Assembly (NCBI GenBank): GCA_036971715.1
Contig: JAVHJL010000006.1
Coordinates: 744,001-808,000 of the forward strand
DNA from: Arthrobotrys musiformis
Lineage: Eukaryota > Ascomycota > Orbiliomycetes > Orbiliales > Orbiliaceae
Reading direction: 5' to 3'
DNA: 64,000 nucleotides
In this document: piece after piece, positions 1 through 12,268 of the stretch
Numbering within the stretch: the first letter of the stretch is position 1
Layout: each line of letters starts with the position of its first letter
Notes under the pieces: generated by a model
The model's database searches: none
What the model was told of the DNA's origin: nothing
Seen by the model: the letters and a program-made list of their open reading frames with translations, nothing else
Position numbers and translations under genes: made by a program

Positions 1-970
1 CTATCATTCGGCGGTTGCTTAGAAACGAGTGTGGAAATTAAATCGCGGATTTCCTGTGTTGTTTTAGGTCGCCTGTGTTGTTTGTGCAAACCTTCCAAAT
101 AGGGTAACACAAACAATCAGAAAGTTTCCCTCGCGCGAGTCTTGGCGCGACTATTTAAACGCGTCCTTCCCAGCACCCTCTTTCTCGCATCATACTTACC
201 TTGTGAGAAGGCCGCGAGATCATGAAGTCGTGGCCTTTCATTCGTGAGTTCGCATTGCACAGCGCGATACTTTCACAGTGAGTGAGTGTCTTCGGGCACT
301 CACCTCGCGTTATTTTTGCTTTCTCCTGAAGATGTCTTCGTCTTCTATTTTTTTCTCTTGATGCCATAGACGCTGTTTCTATGGGTTGAGAAGAATAAAA
401 TCACATCCAAGAGGAACCTATTTCTCACCTTCGTATCAGAATACGACAGTCTGTGCCGTTTTATGCACTCATAACCTGATAAGAAGTCGCATGGGCCAAT
501 CATGTCCTCAATTCTATCCACACCTAGCTTTTCTAAAGCGCTGAGTGCTCTATTTGTAATGTATTTTTCGGATCGGCAAATACAAGCCAGCACATTTCAT
601 CTTTCGGCTTATCCTGACGTCTACAAGGGCCTATGTCATTGTTGTTTTTACGCAGAAGCATAGAATTTAAGTGAATACATTTCCCCCAACTTTCATGCCC
701 TTTTTACGTAGCCAGTCACAAGTTCACTTTCAAGCGGAATAATTTATTCAAATTTATTCAAATCGCTAGACCGTTTAGCTGCTCATTCAACCGGCCATCA
801 ACTTCAAAATCTGATCAAGATGCGCAAGATTCTCGGTTAACTCTAATCCCCTCCAAGCAGTCTAGTAACTGGCTGACCAAACTAACTCATTCTCAGCTAG
901 TTGTACGCCGCTCCAAGCACTGGCCCAACTTATTTGGTCAGATGTTGCGAACCATGGCGCGGACTCCATC
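1..970. other. gene-free stretch with one dispersed repeat
   Basis: No reading frame here has domain-like composition, a signal peptide or credible splice structure. The only structure seen is the dispersed repeat annotated at 198-395. The rest is low-complexity AT-biased intergenic sequence. Confidence 0.6.
198..395 (+). repeat. dispersed repeat, copy 1
   Basis: This segment matches 3286-3456 on the same strand over nearly its full length. Shared landmarks in order are GGCCGCGAGA, CATGAAGTCGTGGCCTTTC, TTTTTGCTTTCTCCTGAAGA and TGGGTTGAGAAGAA. Copy 1 carries roughly 30 bases (around 258-285) that copy 2 lacks. A short third fragment lies at 9152-9183. The family looks like an old non-coding transposon remnant; no terminal repeats or target duplications could be defined. 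Confidence 0.7.
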
Positions 971-1887
971 TCGAAATTTGATTTATTCGAGATAGTTAAT
1001 CGCTGCTATATTGAAATCCAAAGCATTCACCCCGAGTCTGATCCACTTGAATTGAACATATCGTGGCACACGCCGGTCTTGTCGAGCCTTTAGATCCGCA
1101 GACTCCAGAATACTCGTGTTCAGAAGATACCGTTCTCGCAGAGCCCATCGATTCGTCCCCAGGGCAAGATAGCGCGTCATTGGAACTTCTCAAACTCTAT
1201 GAACTCGATTCACAAGCCCCAGACTTTTTGCCAGACCCACATGTTCTCGAGGACGCCGCGACCTTCGGACATCACGTCAGTCGGACCCCAACTCCGGACT
1301 CCAACTCCTACCAGTCCAACCACATCGGAAAACAATTGCATCCCAGATTCAGGACTTCTATCCCCAATTTCTATTACAGAGCTTCCATCGCCGCAACCTG
1401 CACATGCACAGCGAACCGAAGGCAGCCCTCGAGCTAGTCAAACCCCGCAACAACTTGCAAAACGCCAAACAGGTTATTTGAGGGCTGTCCAGGAACTAGA
1501 TAACGCGCCTATTACTCGTTCACAGAAACGTTTCAATCGCAACAGACACACGAAGCCGAAATTTCAACCACCCATTGCGGCAAAATTTCAGAAACGAAAA
1601 TTGAAAAGCCGAAATAGCAAACGCAGCGAACGCAATCAATATATTTTGGATCAGTGAAACACTTTCCTGTCATCTTGACTGTACTCTTCAAATCGAATCT
1701 ACAAACTCGGGTTGGGGGGGCTAGGCCAAACTCGAGTAAGCAACGTGTGTGGTTTTGGGGATGTTTCAGCAGTATTGGAGGAATCTCGATGTTGACATGA
1801 TGTGGTTGTGCATGTATTCAGCTTGCAGGCAATGCTTTGGATTTCAATATAGCAGTAGTTAATTATGTTGAATAAATCCTATTTCGA
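971..1887. mobile_element. TIR-bounded DNA-transposon-like element (MITE or remnant)
   Basis: Bases 971-1027 and 1831-1887 are inverted repeats of each other over about 57 bp with roughly 11 mismatches. The innermost part, TATTGAAATCCAAAGCATT, is perfect on both sides. Between them are two overlapping frames at 1063-1437 and 1199-1657. The second ends in a very basic Lys/Arg-rich tract (KRKLKSRNSKRSERN). Neither shows a recognisable transposase catalytic motif, and the frame change at about 1200-1270 suggests decay. No clear target-site duplication is visible. It is either a nonautonomous element or a degraded one of about 0.9 kb. Confidence 0.6.
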
Positions 1888-4800
1888 AAATGAACTTCAA
1901 CCCGGACACACCGAGACTCATATTAAATCACGCTCTAACAAGCTAGCCATCACCACAAACAGATTCAAGATATTCTAGGTAGCTTATTTAATCTTGGATC
2001 TTAGGATTCTATTGGATTTAGTTGTGCTCTGAATGCCGTGTAATAATACCATCACGCTTCTACTGCCATAGAAAATGCCCTACGATGATCATCGAAGCGA
2101 CCCTAAATTGGCCATATGATATGACTCTCAATGCATACTGAGAACCACAAGCCTGGAGCCTGCTCCACTGGCGCCATGGCGTTTCTCTTCGGTTTTGTTT
2201 TATTTTATATAACCATGCTAGGCGACCAGCTACGAACCTCGACCAACAGAAGAGAGCTTATCGTCTAGTCTCAAGACCTATAGCTAAGTATATTTTAGTC
2301 TTTGTAGACCGTTTGCTGTTAATATAATATAGTAGATGTTGAAGCGAGCCAAACTTAGCATTCGCCGATCCGTTCGTAGATCGATATGGATCTTCGACTG
2401 CGCATCCAAGTATGTTTGCTGCGCGCCTGTGATACTTTTGCCACCTCTGTCGTTCTAGTCTAGTTGCCAGAGCCAAACTCAACAACTATAGCAACTACAA
2501 TCCTGAGCTTGTGGGCCAGAGTCTACAGATGGCGTATAACCAAGTTACGACTTCCTTCGCAAGTGATATATGGCCACGTGAGGATCGCAACGCAATTTTT
2601 TGTCCTAAAACATCAAAAGATCAAGCCATGATCAATCAATCAGCACACTCACAGTGGTTATCGGAAAGCCAATGTTTAAATTTTTAAAAAAAAAATCCAT
2701 ACATTTTGTATAAGAAATTGAGGGCCCTATTAAATAGATTTTGCAGAAGGGGTGGATACGGAGACCCGGGGGACATAACCCTTCCTTTCAGTCGGACATG
2801 ATCAAGCCAAGCACACCGTCTGGCCTCTTGCAAGATCCGAGGTGAAGCCACTTCGGGTTGTGAGCTCTGCTCTGGATAAATCAGTTTTGTTGCCATTTGA
2901 GTGCTCGCGATGATGTCTTTTTAGATGATTTTATTTATTATGAATTATTAAATCTCATTAGAACTACTGCGAGACCAGCCAGAATATATAGAATTTCTTA
3001 CGTTACAGCATAAATATTTGTTGTGCCATTTGGGTAGCCCTTCTTGTGTTGGCAAGTCTCTCAACCGGAGCGTTGGTCGTGGCCCGGTGCCCAGGGTTGG
3101 TGGTTACAGAAAATAGCAAGCGCCCTGAATTTCTAAATAGCTTTAGCGTCTACCTCGATTTTCCGGAAATAGAAAGCAGACGATCGCGACCTTTCAAACC
3201 GAATGATGCTGCCGCAAGAAACCTATTATCCCTTGCTCTGTCTATAAAGTCTTTTCTGCCCCAAATATTACGATTTAACCTCACGACTTACTCTTGTGGG
3301 GGGGCCGCGAGACCATGAAGTCGTGGCCTTTCGTCCGTGAGTTCGCATTGTGTCTTCGGGCACTCATCTCGCATTATTTTTGCTTTCTCCTGAAGATTTG
3401 TCTTCCAATTTTTTCTCGTCGATGCCATAGACTTTGTTTCTGTGGGTTGAGAAGAAATTTGTGCCCTTGCTACCAACTGAAGCACGACGTAGCTTAGACA
3501 CGTGTGTGGGCAACCAACTCGGGTAGCCACACACGCGACGAGACAACCATACACGCAAGAAGCCTTTCAGCTCTTATCGTCAATCCTCATGTTTGTCACG
3601 TCCATGGTAAATAAGTCCATAGTCAATGGTCAACGATTGCGGAGGAAAGGCGGTCTGGAGCGAGGAAAGGTACTTTTCCGAAGGTATATCCCCGGTTAGA
3701 GCCTATCGAGTCTTGCGCTCATTCTATAGAAGTAGAGCTCGCTCGTTTCGAGCGTTTCGAGCGCTTCTTTGGTAGCTATAGGGTATTCTCGGCTGGGTCT
3801 CCCGTCGACCATATGACCATGTAATATGAATATTAATAGCATATCTTAATCCGACTATCTCGAGCCGCAATCCTCCTTTCTTTGGCCGGGTGAACAGAGC
3901 TCGCATTTCCACAGTCAAAATTTATAACACCTTGACATTATAGAATATTACTCTATCGAGAATAGCGAAGCAAAGCTAGCACTCATCGGTCAATTATTGG
4001 TCGACCAAGCCCTCGTGATGGTGAACTCTAAAATGTGGGTCCACTAAGAGCGTTCTTGACGACAACGAATCGCTTCTTGGCCCTCGCTAGCTTCGCTTAT
4101 TTTAGTTATCTTTAAGCCGACACCCGAGATCGATCCATTTGTCGTCATTGAGGCTCGATTCGCAGGAACTAAAACCCGGGATCTTGATGATGATATCGTC
4201 GAAGCGGAAATCGGCAACGTAGGTGACGCGCGGCGTAAAATGCCAAGCTAGATGGACTTTCCTTTTTCCCCGGTTTGCTTAATGTTAGCACATGTAAATA
4301 CGGATTGTAGTATCGCCGGAACTTCCAACTTTAGCCAGCTGTGATAGAATTTCTCACAACTGAGATTGCTGTAAATGGATCTCGAGAAGCAAGCTCCCCG
4401 GTGGAAGAAAGTTTCTGCAGGCATCCGCTAGTACCGACTTATTCGAGTCCAATATACCTCTACTATAGGGTTTAAGGATTCACATGGAACGATTAATGAT
4501 AAAGACAACCGAATAACGATAACATAACCATTTAAGCAGCGAGCTATAGAGGCTAAATTTTTCAAGTCGGCTGTTGCGCGATGTTATCCAACCAATTGGG
4601 TGCATAACTCCCACTCCCGCATGAACATATATTGGAGTAATTATTGCCTATAAAATCCTTGATAAGGGCTAACTAAAATAACATGTCATTCGATGGCAAC
4701 CACCGCACTGGCATTCCGATTTCGGGCATTTCGCTACGACATTTACGAGTTCTAGTTTTTTAACTTATGACGAGGGGGTATAATGTATCCTGGTTTACGA

Positions 4801-5727
4801 ACCCTGATAACCTTTTTGTCAGGTGCTCGCCGTCTGGCGCCAGCTGCGGACCTACAGCTACGGCCGGTAGAATTAGGCCAGGAATATTATAATAGCAGAC
4901 CACTATTGTTTGAAACAACTGGGAAACAACCGGGGACCGTTATTTTGTATGTATTTTATTTGTTTCAAGCAAAGCAATCAACGTGAGACTAGCTTCAAGG
5001 CTCAAACGCATGATAAAAATGATTTTTAGTTGCGGATGTGCTAGAAATATTATTCAGAACCTCAATGCACGAGGATATCGAACCATGAATGCTTTTTCCC
5101 CCGGACTATTGTAGTGCTGGGTCTTTACGTGCTTGAGCTGGGATGTGGTGCGTGAGCTATGGAACACTTGGCCGAGGCCCGGCTCTTGGCGGAGCCTCAC
5201 CTCATACTAACGAAACGTACCAGATCCGAGCTCCGAGACTAACTTGCACATCGGGACATAGAACGATATGTTCAATTTAGGGCCGTTAGGATCGTTGGTG
5301 GAGGGGTACATACTTCCATTGATAGTAGATTCCTCGAAGCGGTGCGATCCACCCATTCGGTAGCGCGATAGCCGAAATACAGATATGAATTTTTCGAAAC
5401 TAAAGAGCAATCGGAAGTCCCATTTAGTATTTTGACACTTGCATGCGAAATAAAGGTCTTGGTGTTGGAATTTTGGCTAGAGTCCTGGTTGGCTAACGTG
5501 GGCGTGTGGCTCGGAAATCAACAGGAGGGGTGGGTATGTTTCAACTTTGTTTAACCTCCGCCGTAAAAGTTTTTTCAAAGCGGTGCCATGGCCGGGTTTA
5601 CCGGTGAAGGGCGAAAGATGTCCTTGAAATCCCAGTTTCCTTGTGTCTTACTGTTATAATCTGATAGTGTGCATCATGCGACTGGTGGGATATCCGGATA
5701 TACCTCGTGTTCGCCATCGATCGTGAC
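1888..5727. other. gene-poor intergenic region
   Basis: Apart from dispersed repeat copy 2 (3286-3456), I see no supportable gene. Open frames are short and lack signal peptides, domains or paired splice sites. Confidence 0.55.
3286..3456 (+). repeat. dispersed repeat, copy 2
   Basis: Direct-orientation copy of 198-395, with about 30 bases missing relative to copy 1. It keeps the CATGAAGTCGTGGCCTTTC block and the terminal TGGGTTGAGAAGAA block. Confidence 0.7.
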
Positions 5728-5947
5728 TATAAGAAGGGCCTGTGGCGGCCTCCAAGAGATGACTTTTTCTCACCATCACAGTCCTTGTCGATCCAGCTTC
5801 AAGCCTACCTCGTAGGTGACATTCATTCCCTCTTTGTCGTTCCTTCATTCCTTTGGCCTTCGTCACTCCTTGTCCAAATACATCACTTTCATTTACCATT
5901 TCCCCCACTTTCATTCATCTTGTTTGAAATTGAATTTATTCATCAAA

Positions 5948-7346
5948 ATGCACTTTTCAAGCCTTTTGACTCCAGCGGCGATCGCCCTTTTGGGCGCGTC
6001 CGAATTGGCATCCGCCCATCTTGTTTTCGTCAAGGCTGTAGGCAGCGGTGACGACAGCTTTGCCGGGTACGGTTTGGGTTACGATGCGAGCAACAAGCGA
6101 GATTCGGGTGGTTTCTTCCCTTGGCAGAAGGACGTAACAGTTTTCGATAAAAGGAACGTTCATAACGCATGGAATAAAAATTACCTTCATACCGGATGTG
6201 GTGTTACCACCGACTCTCTTGTTACCCAGGTACAAAGGGTTGACCATGCTGGGTGGATGCATGTTGCGAACAAAAAGCTGGGCTGGCCATGGCCGGAGAA
6301 GGAAACTATTGCCGGAGGATACAATGACATTAAATGGGGCATTGACCACATGGCTTGGTTGGAATGGGGAAAGAAGACCAGATATGATAACGCTATCAAG
6401 CAGACTCTCAAGACTGGTATCCCGAAGGTCGTTCCAGGTGGGAAAGTAAAAATCACTGTCTGGCAGGTCAACCAGGACGGCGGTGGTCCGTTCAAGTGCA
6501 TGATCGACTACAAAGGCAATGCGGGACAGTGGACAGCTGAGAATCTGCCAGTAACTACAACCTGCCAGGGTAATGCTCATTCTATCCGTCCATGGGGTGG
6601 CCCGGCTGCATGTGAGCTTTCGGTTACCTTGCCTGGCAACTTGGACTGCTCGGGGACGTATACAGCGAAAAATATTTGCATCCTCAGATGTCAAAACATG
6701 GCGGTGTAAGTTGTATGATCCGCTTCCACATCCAAAACTAAAGGTTCTAATTGTGTATATTAGGAACGGCCCCTTCGGAGGATGCATTCCTCTCCAACAG
6801 CTCAAGCCAGTGGTTAAACCGGTTCCTGTCGTCAAACCAGTTCCAGTTCCTGTCGTCAAACCCGCTCCACCCAAACCCGTCGTGCAACCTCCTAAGGTTG
6901 TCACCGTCACGAAAGACAACACCATCACAATCGTCCAAGGCGGCAAAACCGTGGTTTCCGTTCCTGTCAAGGACACCGTTAAAACCCTCACTCAAATTAT
7001 CATTGAACGCCCACCACAAACGACAGTCGAGATTCAGTACAAGACGCTTACTATTGAGAAAGAGGTCTATCCCACTAAGCCGCCAACAGATATCGGAGTT
7101 AAGCCTCCAGTCAAGCCTCCTGCCAGACCCCATCCAGACAAGAAGCCTACCGAGGAGGAACTCGAGGCCGGTCTCGGCGGAGAGAGCTACGATGAAGAAA
7201 CCCTTGAGGAGATTAAGAACACACCTATCACCGATGAGGAGAAGGAACAACTTAGTGGGCAAGTTGGCAAGGATTCATACTATAAGCGAAAGCTTAAGCT
7301 TAGATTACACCGCCGAAACCCGGACGCCGATGAAGATGAAGAGTAA
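5948..7346 (+). CDS. Egh16-like (DUF3129) secreted protein, first copy
   Basis: Two exons, 5948-6705 and 6764-7346, encode 446 aa. The intron has donor GTAAGT at 6706, a CTAAT branch near 6746 and acceptor TAG at 6761-6763. Splicing is phase 2 and restores the family signature NGPFGGCIPLQ. The start at 5948 (context CAAAATG) begins a signal peptide of about 23 residues, predicted to be cut after ASA so that the mature chain starts with His24 (HLVFVKAVGSG). Residues 24 to about 265 form the Egh16-like domain. A Pro/Val/Lys-rich linker (KPVVKPVPVV repeats) and an acidic, then basic tail ending DADEDEE follow. Known members include Blumeria gEgh16 and Magnaporthe GAS/MAS proteins, linked to appressoria; biochemical activity is unknown. 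A TATA-like CTATAAGA lies at 5728. The family call is firm; a role in host or prey infection is inference. Confidence 0.9.
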
Positions 7347-8136
7347 ACTTCTTCTTCTTCAAATCCTATCTACGGAATTATGGAAACATGACTGTTATGA
7401 GAAACGATTTATGAAGACACGGCTATGATGCAAATAGTCTATGCCTCATTTTTTGGTTACGTGCCGTGTGTATATAGAAGTTCACAATAAAATTTATATA
7501 TTTATGACCACTTGATAGCAATGTTGTTTTGGTGTATCAGCATAACTGTGTAATCGCCCCGTGGGTGCATGGTAGCCTCGAATCAACGGTGCCTGGGAAC
7601 ATTTCTTTGCTAGAACATATATAAACAGACGCACTTGGGTATAGGGAACATTTCGATTGAGCCATGAATGTTAATATTAACCCATCCGATATGCATTTTC
7701 TCTAGTCTCGAACATTTCCCTTAGTTGGGATGGCCGGCGTCGGGATAGGGCTGCTGCCAGCTGCCCCGTGGGAACAAGGAGCTGCTTTGGCCGCGGGACA
7801 ACCAGGTGTTGCATTCATACAATACACCAACAAATAGATGCAAACCTTCCGGATTTGTCGAAGCAAACTTTCCCGAAGTAGTGGAAGGATCCAGAGGCCC
7901 TTGCAAGCTTGGCATCTGTATTTAAGGCTTTCTGACAATTTCGAAACTCCTTGTTCATCATATGGCGGGCCAAAATGAAAAAAAATCATATACTATGGGG
8001 GTCCAAAATGGCCAAACCCTTAGTTATTGGGGAAAGTTTGCAATTCTATTGTTCAATCCATTTTGGGACATCCATTTTGGGATAAATCGTTGACATCACA
8101 GTAACACCGTGGCGACACTGTTCGCGTCAGAAGGGA
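7347..8136. other. intergenic, no gene seen
   Basis: This is the 3' flank of the first Egh16-like gene followed by AT-rich sequence. No credible gene is visible on either strand. Confidence 0.55.
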
Positions 8137-8304
8137 AAAAAAAAAAAAAAAAAAAAAATCAAGCAGGCTAGGCACCCAAACCTACCTCTAACTACCCACC
8201 GCAAGACCTGCCTATGAACCTGCTTAGGGCCTCCCTATAGCCCTGCCTATAAGCCTACCTATGGCCTACTTATGGGCCTACTTATGGGCCTACTTATGGG
8301 CCTG
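8137..8304. repeat. poly-A run followed by CCTACTTATGGG-type tandem repeats
   Basis: An A homopolymer of just over 20 bases at about 8137-8158 is followed by degenerate CCTA/CCTG tracts. These include three near-identical copies of CCTACTTATGGG near 8264-8305. Confidence 0.7.
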
Positions 8305-8604
8305 ATTATGATCATGAGCCTGGCAGTATCATGATATCACTGCCATGTCGCTGCAAAGCGCCATCGCAATATCATTGCAATATTATTTCATAAACAGTAT
8401 CATTGCAGCGTCACCATTTTTACTTAAACAATTATGTGTAGAATATTTTAAAACCAACAAAAAAATAAAAACGAAATCTTCCAATAAGTAAATACGAACT
8501 TTCTCCAATAACTAAGATTTTGGCCATTTTGGTGCGCCATAATTTACAAGTAACTAGTGGGTTTCGAACAAGAGAATTTCTTATTAATTAAATAAAAACT
8601 GGTT

Positions 8605-9127
8605 CACATATAAATCAATGTCGACTTATACATATCAAATCTCGCTAGTTACACTTTTAAAGGTTTGCCGAGCCACAATTCTATAATATTGGCCTGCTTA
8701 TCTACACTCTATCTTCTAACCTATCTACACCCTACCTCTTGGCCTACCTATTCCCTACCTGTTGGCCTGCTTATGCTTTATCTGATGCCCTACCTACTGG
8801 CCTACCTGCTGGTCTACCCGCTAGCCTACCTACTAACCTACTTACCTATTTATGTAAGTTCTTACTAGCCTATTATTCACAAATATAAGGAAATTATCTG
8901 CCTGCTTACCTACTGATAGTACAGCACTTAGAACAGTAAGTAGAACAGTAAGTAGGCAGGTTGGCAGGCAGGCAGGCAGGTAGACTAGTAGGTAGGACAG
9001 TAAGTAGGACATAGATAAACAGGCAGGTAGATAGGTGGGTTAGTATTATAAAATTGTGGCTTGGTGAAATTTTAAAAGTATAATCAGTGAGATTTGATAT
9101 ATATAAGTCGACATTGATTTATATGTG
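8605..9127. mobile_element. foldback element 1 with tetranucleotide-tract arms
   Basis: Bases 8605-8690 and 9041-9127 are near-perfect inverted repeats of about 85 bp. Both carry ATAAATCAATGTCGACTTAT and ACTTTTAAA in inverted order. Inside each arm are complementary tetranucleotide tracts, CCTA/CCTG-rich on the left and TAGG/CAGG-rich on the right. The whole 523 bp can therefore fold into one long hairpin. No coding sequence lies inside. This fits a foldback or MITE-type element. Confidence 0.7.
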
Positions 9128-9789
9128 ACTTTTTTAATTTTTGCACTCGATACATCATACTTACCCTGTGATTAAAGTCGTGGATATCGGATCAAGAAGT
9201 TTAATTTCCTTTTTAGGCCTTTTATGTATATATAGTTGTAGTATAATTGTAGTAATAGTTAGATTTAGTGGTAGTATTAGGAGTAGTACTTAATTATTCG
9301 TATTACACAACCTACTAGGCATGTAGATATCGTAAACTGTTAGTTTTCGTCTACCGGGACAGTAACAATAGCAAATCCTTCAAGCGTAATAACAATTTTG
9401 CCATCAAATTGTTACTATAACTAACGGATATAGAGGGCCATTAGGTGAGTATATGGCCTGATTGCTGAGTGTTCGACTACTAAGGAGGGATCACTCGATT
9501 AGACGTGCGAGGCTTGGGTGAGCATTTTTGCAGCCTACAGAATTGAGTGGCCATTCAATTCATTCAATTCAAGACCCCCTTAGCCTAGCCTAGCCGTTGA
9601 GGGCAGGGAATATAGTATCGGTGTGGGTAAATTACCAACAGTCTGGTCGCCTTACCATTTTGTGGAGATTTACGAGATCGTGTATGCACGCACTATGGCA
9701 CATCAACACATACAAAATCCCATAAATTACATGAAACCGTATAAAAGTTTAGTGATTTATAAAATTTAGTCTTATATATCTCTTAACTA

Positions 9790-10840
9790 TGCCGGACTGT
9801 AAGTCGGGGTCCAGCGTTACCTCCACAGCATTAACATAACCTTACTTATTATTATAATATTATACACAAAAATAACGATACCCCCACTAACGTAGGTTCC
9901 AGCGCAGGTTCCGGCGCAGGTTCTGCCCTACCTATCTACCTGCCTATCTACCTACCTATCTACCTGCCAGCTTGCCCACCAGCCTGCTCACCAGCCTAAA
10001 TTCCGGTGCAGGTTCCGGCGTAGGGTCCGGCGTGGGTTCCGGCATAGGTCCCGGCCTATAAGAAGGTAGGCAGGTAGGTAGGCAGGTAGGTAGGCTGGTG
10101 GGCAGGCAGGCAGGTAGAGCAGAACCTGCGCCGGAACCTGCGCCGGAACCTAGGCTGGTGGGCAGACAGGTAGGTAGGCAGGTAGGCCTTATGATTATTA
10201 TTTTATTTTATCTTATTTTATTTTATTTTATGATTTTAAGGATAATAGGAGCAATCGGGTTTAAGTACAGCGCCGCTGTAATCTAGTTATTTATTTATCA
10301 TTAATTATAAAATTTGCCTGACTGTAAGTCGGGGTCCAGGGTTACCTCCACGGTATTAATATAACCTTACTTATTAAATAATATCATACACAAAAATAAC
10401 GATATCCCGGTGAGGTCCTGCCGCAGTGCGGCAAATTACTATTTTACGGCATCATTCTAGAAGGTTCCATAGAACCTGGGCTCCTGCCTGCCTGCCTGCC
10501 TGCATGCCTACCTACTTGCCTACCTGCCTACCTGCCTGCCTGCCTACTGGCGGAGCAGAATTTGCGCCAGAATTTAGGCAGGTAGGTAGGTAGGTAGATA
10601 GGCAGGTAAATAGGACAAAATTTGAGCTGAAACGTACACCAGAATCTAAATTGGTAGGCAGATAGGCAAATAGGTAGGTTTATTTTATGAAACCTCCTAA
10701 AATAATGTTATAAAATAGTAACTTGTTGTATTGTAATAGGATTTTATCAAAATATCATTATTTTTGTATATAATATTATAATAAGTAAAGGTATCTTAAT
10801 ATTGTAGAGGTAACGCTGGACCCGACTTATATTGGGGCAT
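9790..10840. mobile_element. foldback element 2 with three copies of a ~90 bp end sequence
   Basis: A block containing GACTGTAAGTCGGGGTCCAG, TTACCTCCAC and ACACAAAAATAACGATA occurs at about 9790-9880 and again in direct orientation at 10316-10406. It also occurs, more diverged, in inverted orientation at 10752-10840. Between them lie mirror-image CCTACCTATC / GTAGGTAGGC tracts. Also present are inverted copies of a GGTTCCGGCGCAGGTTCTGC-like motif (9896 against about 10114-10150). A nested or tandemly duplicated foldback element is the simplest reading. Confidence 0.65.
10266..10286 (+). repeat. possible Helitron-like 3' end (hairpin + CTAG)
   Basis: TACAGCGCCGCTGTA is a perfect palindromic hairpin. 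It is followed two bases later by CTAG and then T, and preceded by TCGGGTTTAAGT. A second site with the same layout lies at 12229-12268. A subterminal hairpin followed by CTRR and insertion before T is the known Helitron 3' signature. No matching 5' TC end or Rep/helicase gene was found. Confidence 0.3.
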
Positions 10841-11706
10841 TACGTTGTTTAACTCTAAATGTTAATGGAGATTGATGAAAAGCTTTAATGGTTAAATCCT
10901 GTGTATATAATATAATTAAATAGAGGAGGGTAATATGATTCTAAATACCAAAGCCTCGCGATTGTGGATTTTGAACAATCGTGAACGTACAGTGCATCCA
11001 CCCAACTAATCAGAATACACATTTCTGCGCTGTGTAAAGTCCATAGGTTTGAGGCTGTACATCTATCATGACCTACCAAAACTGGAACAAAGACCTTCAG
11101 TACTATGCAATACCAGGTAATCTGTTAGCCTCGAGACCAGGCGCTCTTGGGAATTGCAACGGAACTCATCTAGGTGCCTATGATTGATATACGTACGCCA
11201 CAAATCGTTCTCACCCCTCAAGCGATATTCCAGTCATCCAGATTTTGCCAATTTTGGGCCTAGGAATTGTTGAGAAGACAGTATTTTCCAGCCCGAATAT
11301 CTTTTTGCCCGACTGAAAAGGAGGGTCTCTACTGAACTCCCCTGTCTGCCCAAGCCGCACCTCTCCCAGCAAAAAAAGCTATAGAAGACCTCAATTTCCC
11401 ATATAAAAAAATATGTTGTTTTGTTGAGGTACTGTAACGAAGCATGCCCAGCAGAAAGAACTCCAAGCAGAAATCCAGGCGGCCGGAGGAGCCCTCAGAA
11501 TGACCATAGGAAACATCCAGGCAATACTGTGGTTGGAAGAAAAACCACACGACGCAACACAACCCGCAGACCCAGAATAAGGAAGCACCCAGATCCAGAC
11601 CTCAGAACTCAGAGAACAACATTAATAGTGTTATTTCAGCTTGTGCGGCAGTAAGCCTGTTTAGGCCTATGCCCTACACAGACTTCCGACTTACCAAGAA
11701 ACAACT

Positions 11707-11875
11707 CATGTCCAGTTCAGCATCCTGTATAGCCGAATGTCCAGTTCAGATTTATCTCCTGTCCAGTTCAACACTCTATGTCCGAATGTCCAGTTCACAG
11801 TTTTATGTCCTGTCCAGTTCAACACTGTATCCCCGAATGTCCAATTCATAGTCTTACCTCCTGTCCAGTCCAACA
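11707..11875 (+). repeat. degenerate tandem repeat based on TGTCCAGTTCA
   Basis: The motif TGTCCAGTTCA or a one- or two-base variant recurs about seven times between 11709 and 11872. Spacing is roughly 21-30 bases, and units alternate between GAATGTCCAGTTCA and CCTGTCCAGTTCAAC forms. It is not a CRISPR: repeats are too short and degenerate and the spacers resemble each other. Confidence 0.7.
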
Positions 11876-12228
11876 TGTTATTTCCTTTATCATTTGTCTA
11901 TTTAACTCGCTATGTTCACCGTCATGTATTTAGAAACCAAGCAACAATTTAAGTATCAATCTGTATTCACACTAGTACACCATCCTTGCCTTGTAACATT
12001 TGTGTATTACCTTGATACCTCGACTAGTCTCTATACGATTTCTTACAGGTACCAAGCTAGTAACAATTTAGTCTCGACAACCCAGCAGTCTCATTATTAA
12101 ATAAAATTTAATGTTGATTAAGCAAGTTTTTGAAAAAAGTATTAATAGAATACATAATAACATTTAAAAAAATGTAATTATATGAAAGAGTATTGATTTT
12201 GTTGCATTTACAATAATGCCAGTTTCAG

Positions 12229-12268
12229 TCGGGTTTAAGTGCTGCGCAGCCTGCGGAGCAGCCGCTAG
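12229..12268 (+). repeat. second possible Helitron-like 3' end
   Basis: TCGGGTTTAAGT is followed by a GCTGC...GCAGC hairpin (12241-12262), then CG, CTAG and T. This is the same order as at 10266-10286. The shared preceding sequence suggests one family of nonautonomous elements. Confidence 0.3.

Noticed and set aside
5957..6991. Long minus-strand open frame (344 codons)
   Set aside because: It is the antisense of the first Egh16-like gene and has no features of its own.
8605..10700. Regular short repeats resembling a CRISPR array
   Set aside because: The repeats are 4-base tracts in mirror orientation with no constant repeat/spacer structure, and the genome is fungal.
11421..11654. Zinc-knuckle-like YCGWKKNH in a Lys/Arg/Gln-rich frame
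   Set aside because: Only half a knuckle is present and stops flank it. It could be a gag remnant, but the evidence is too thin for a feature.
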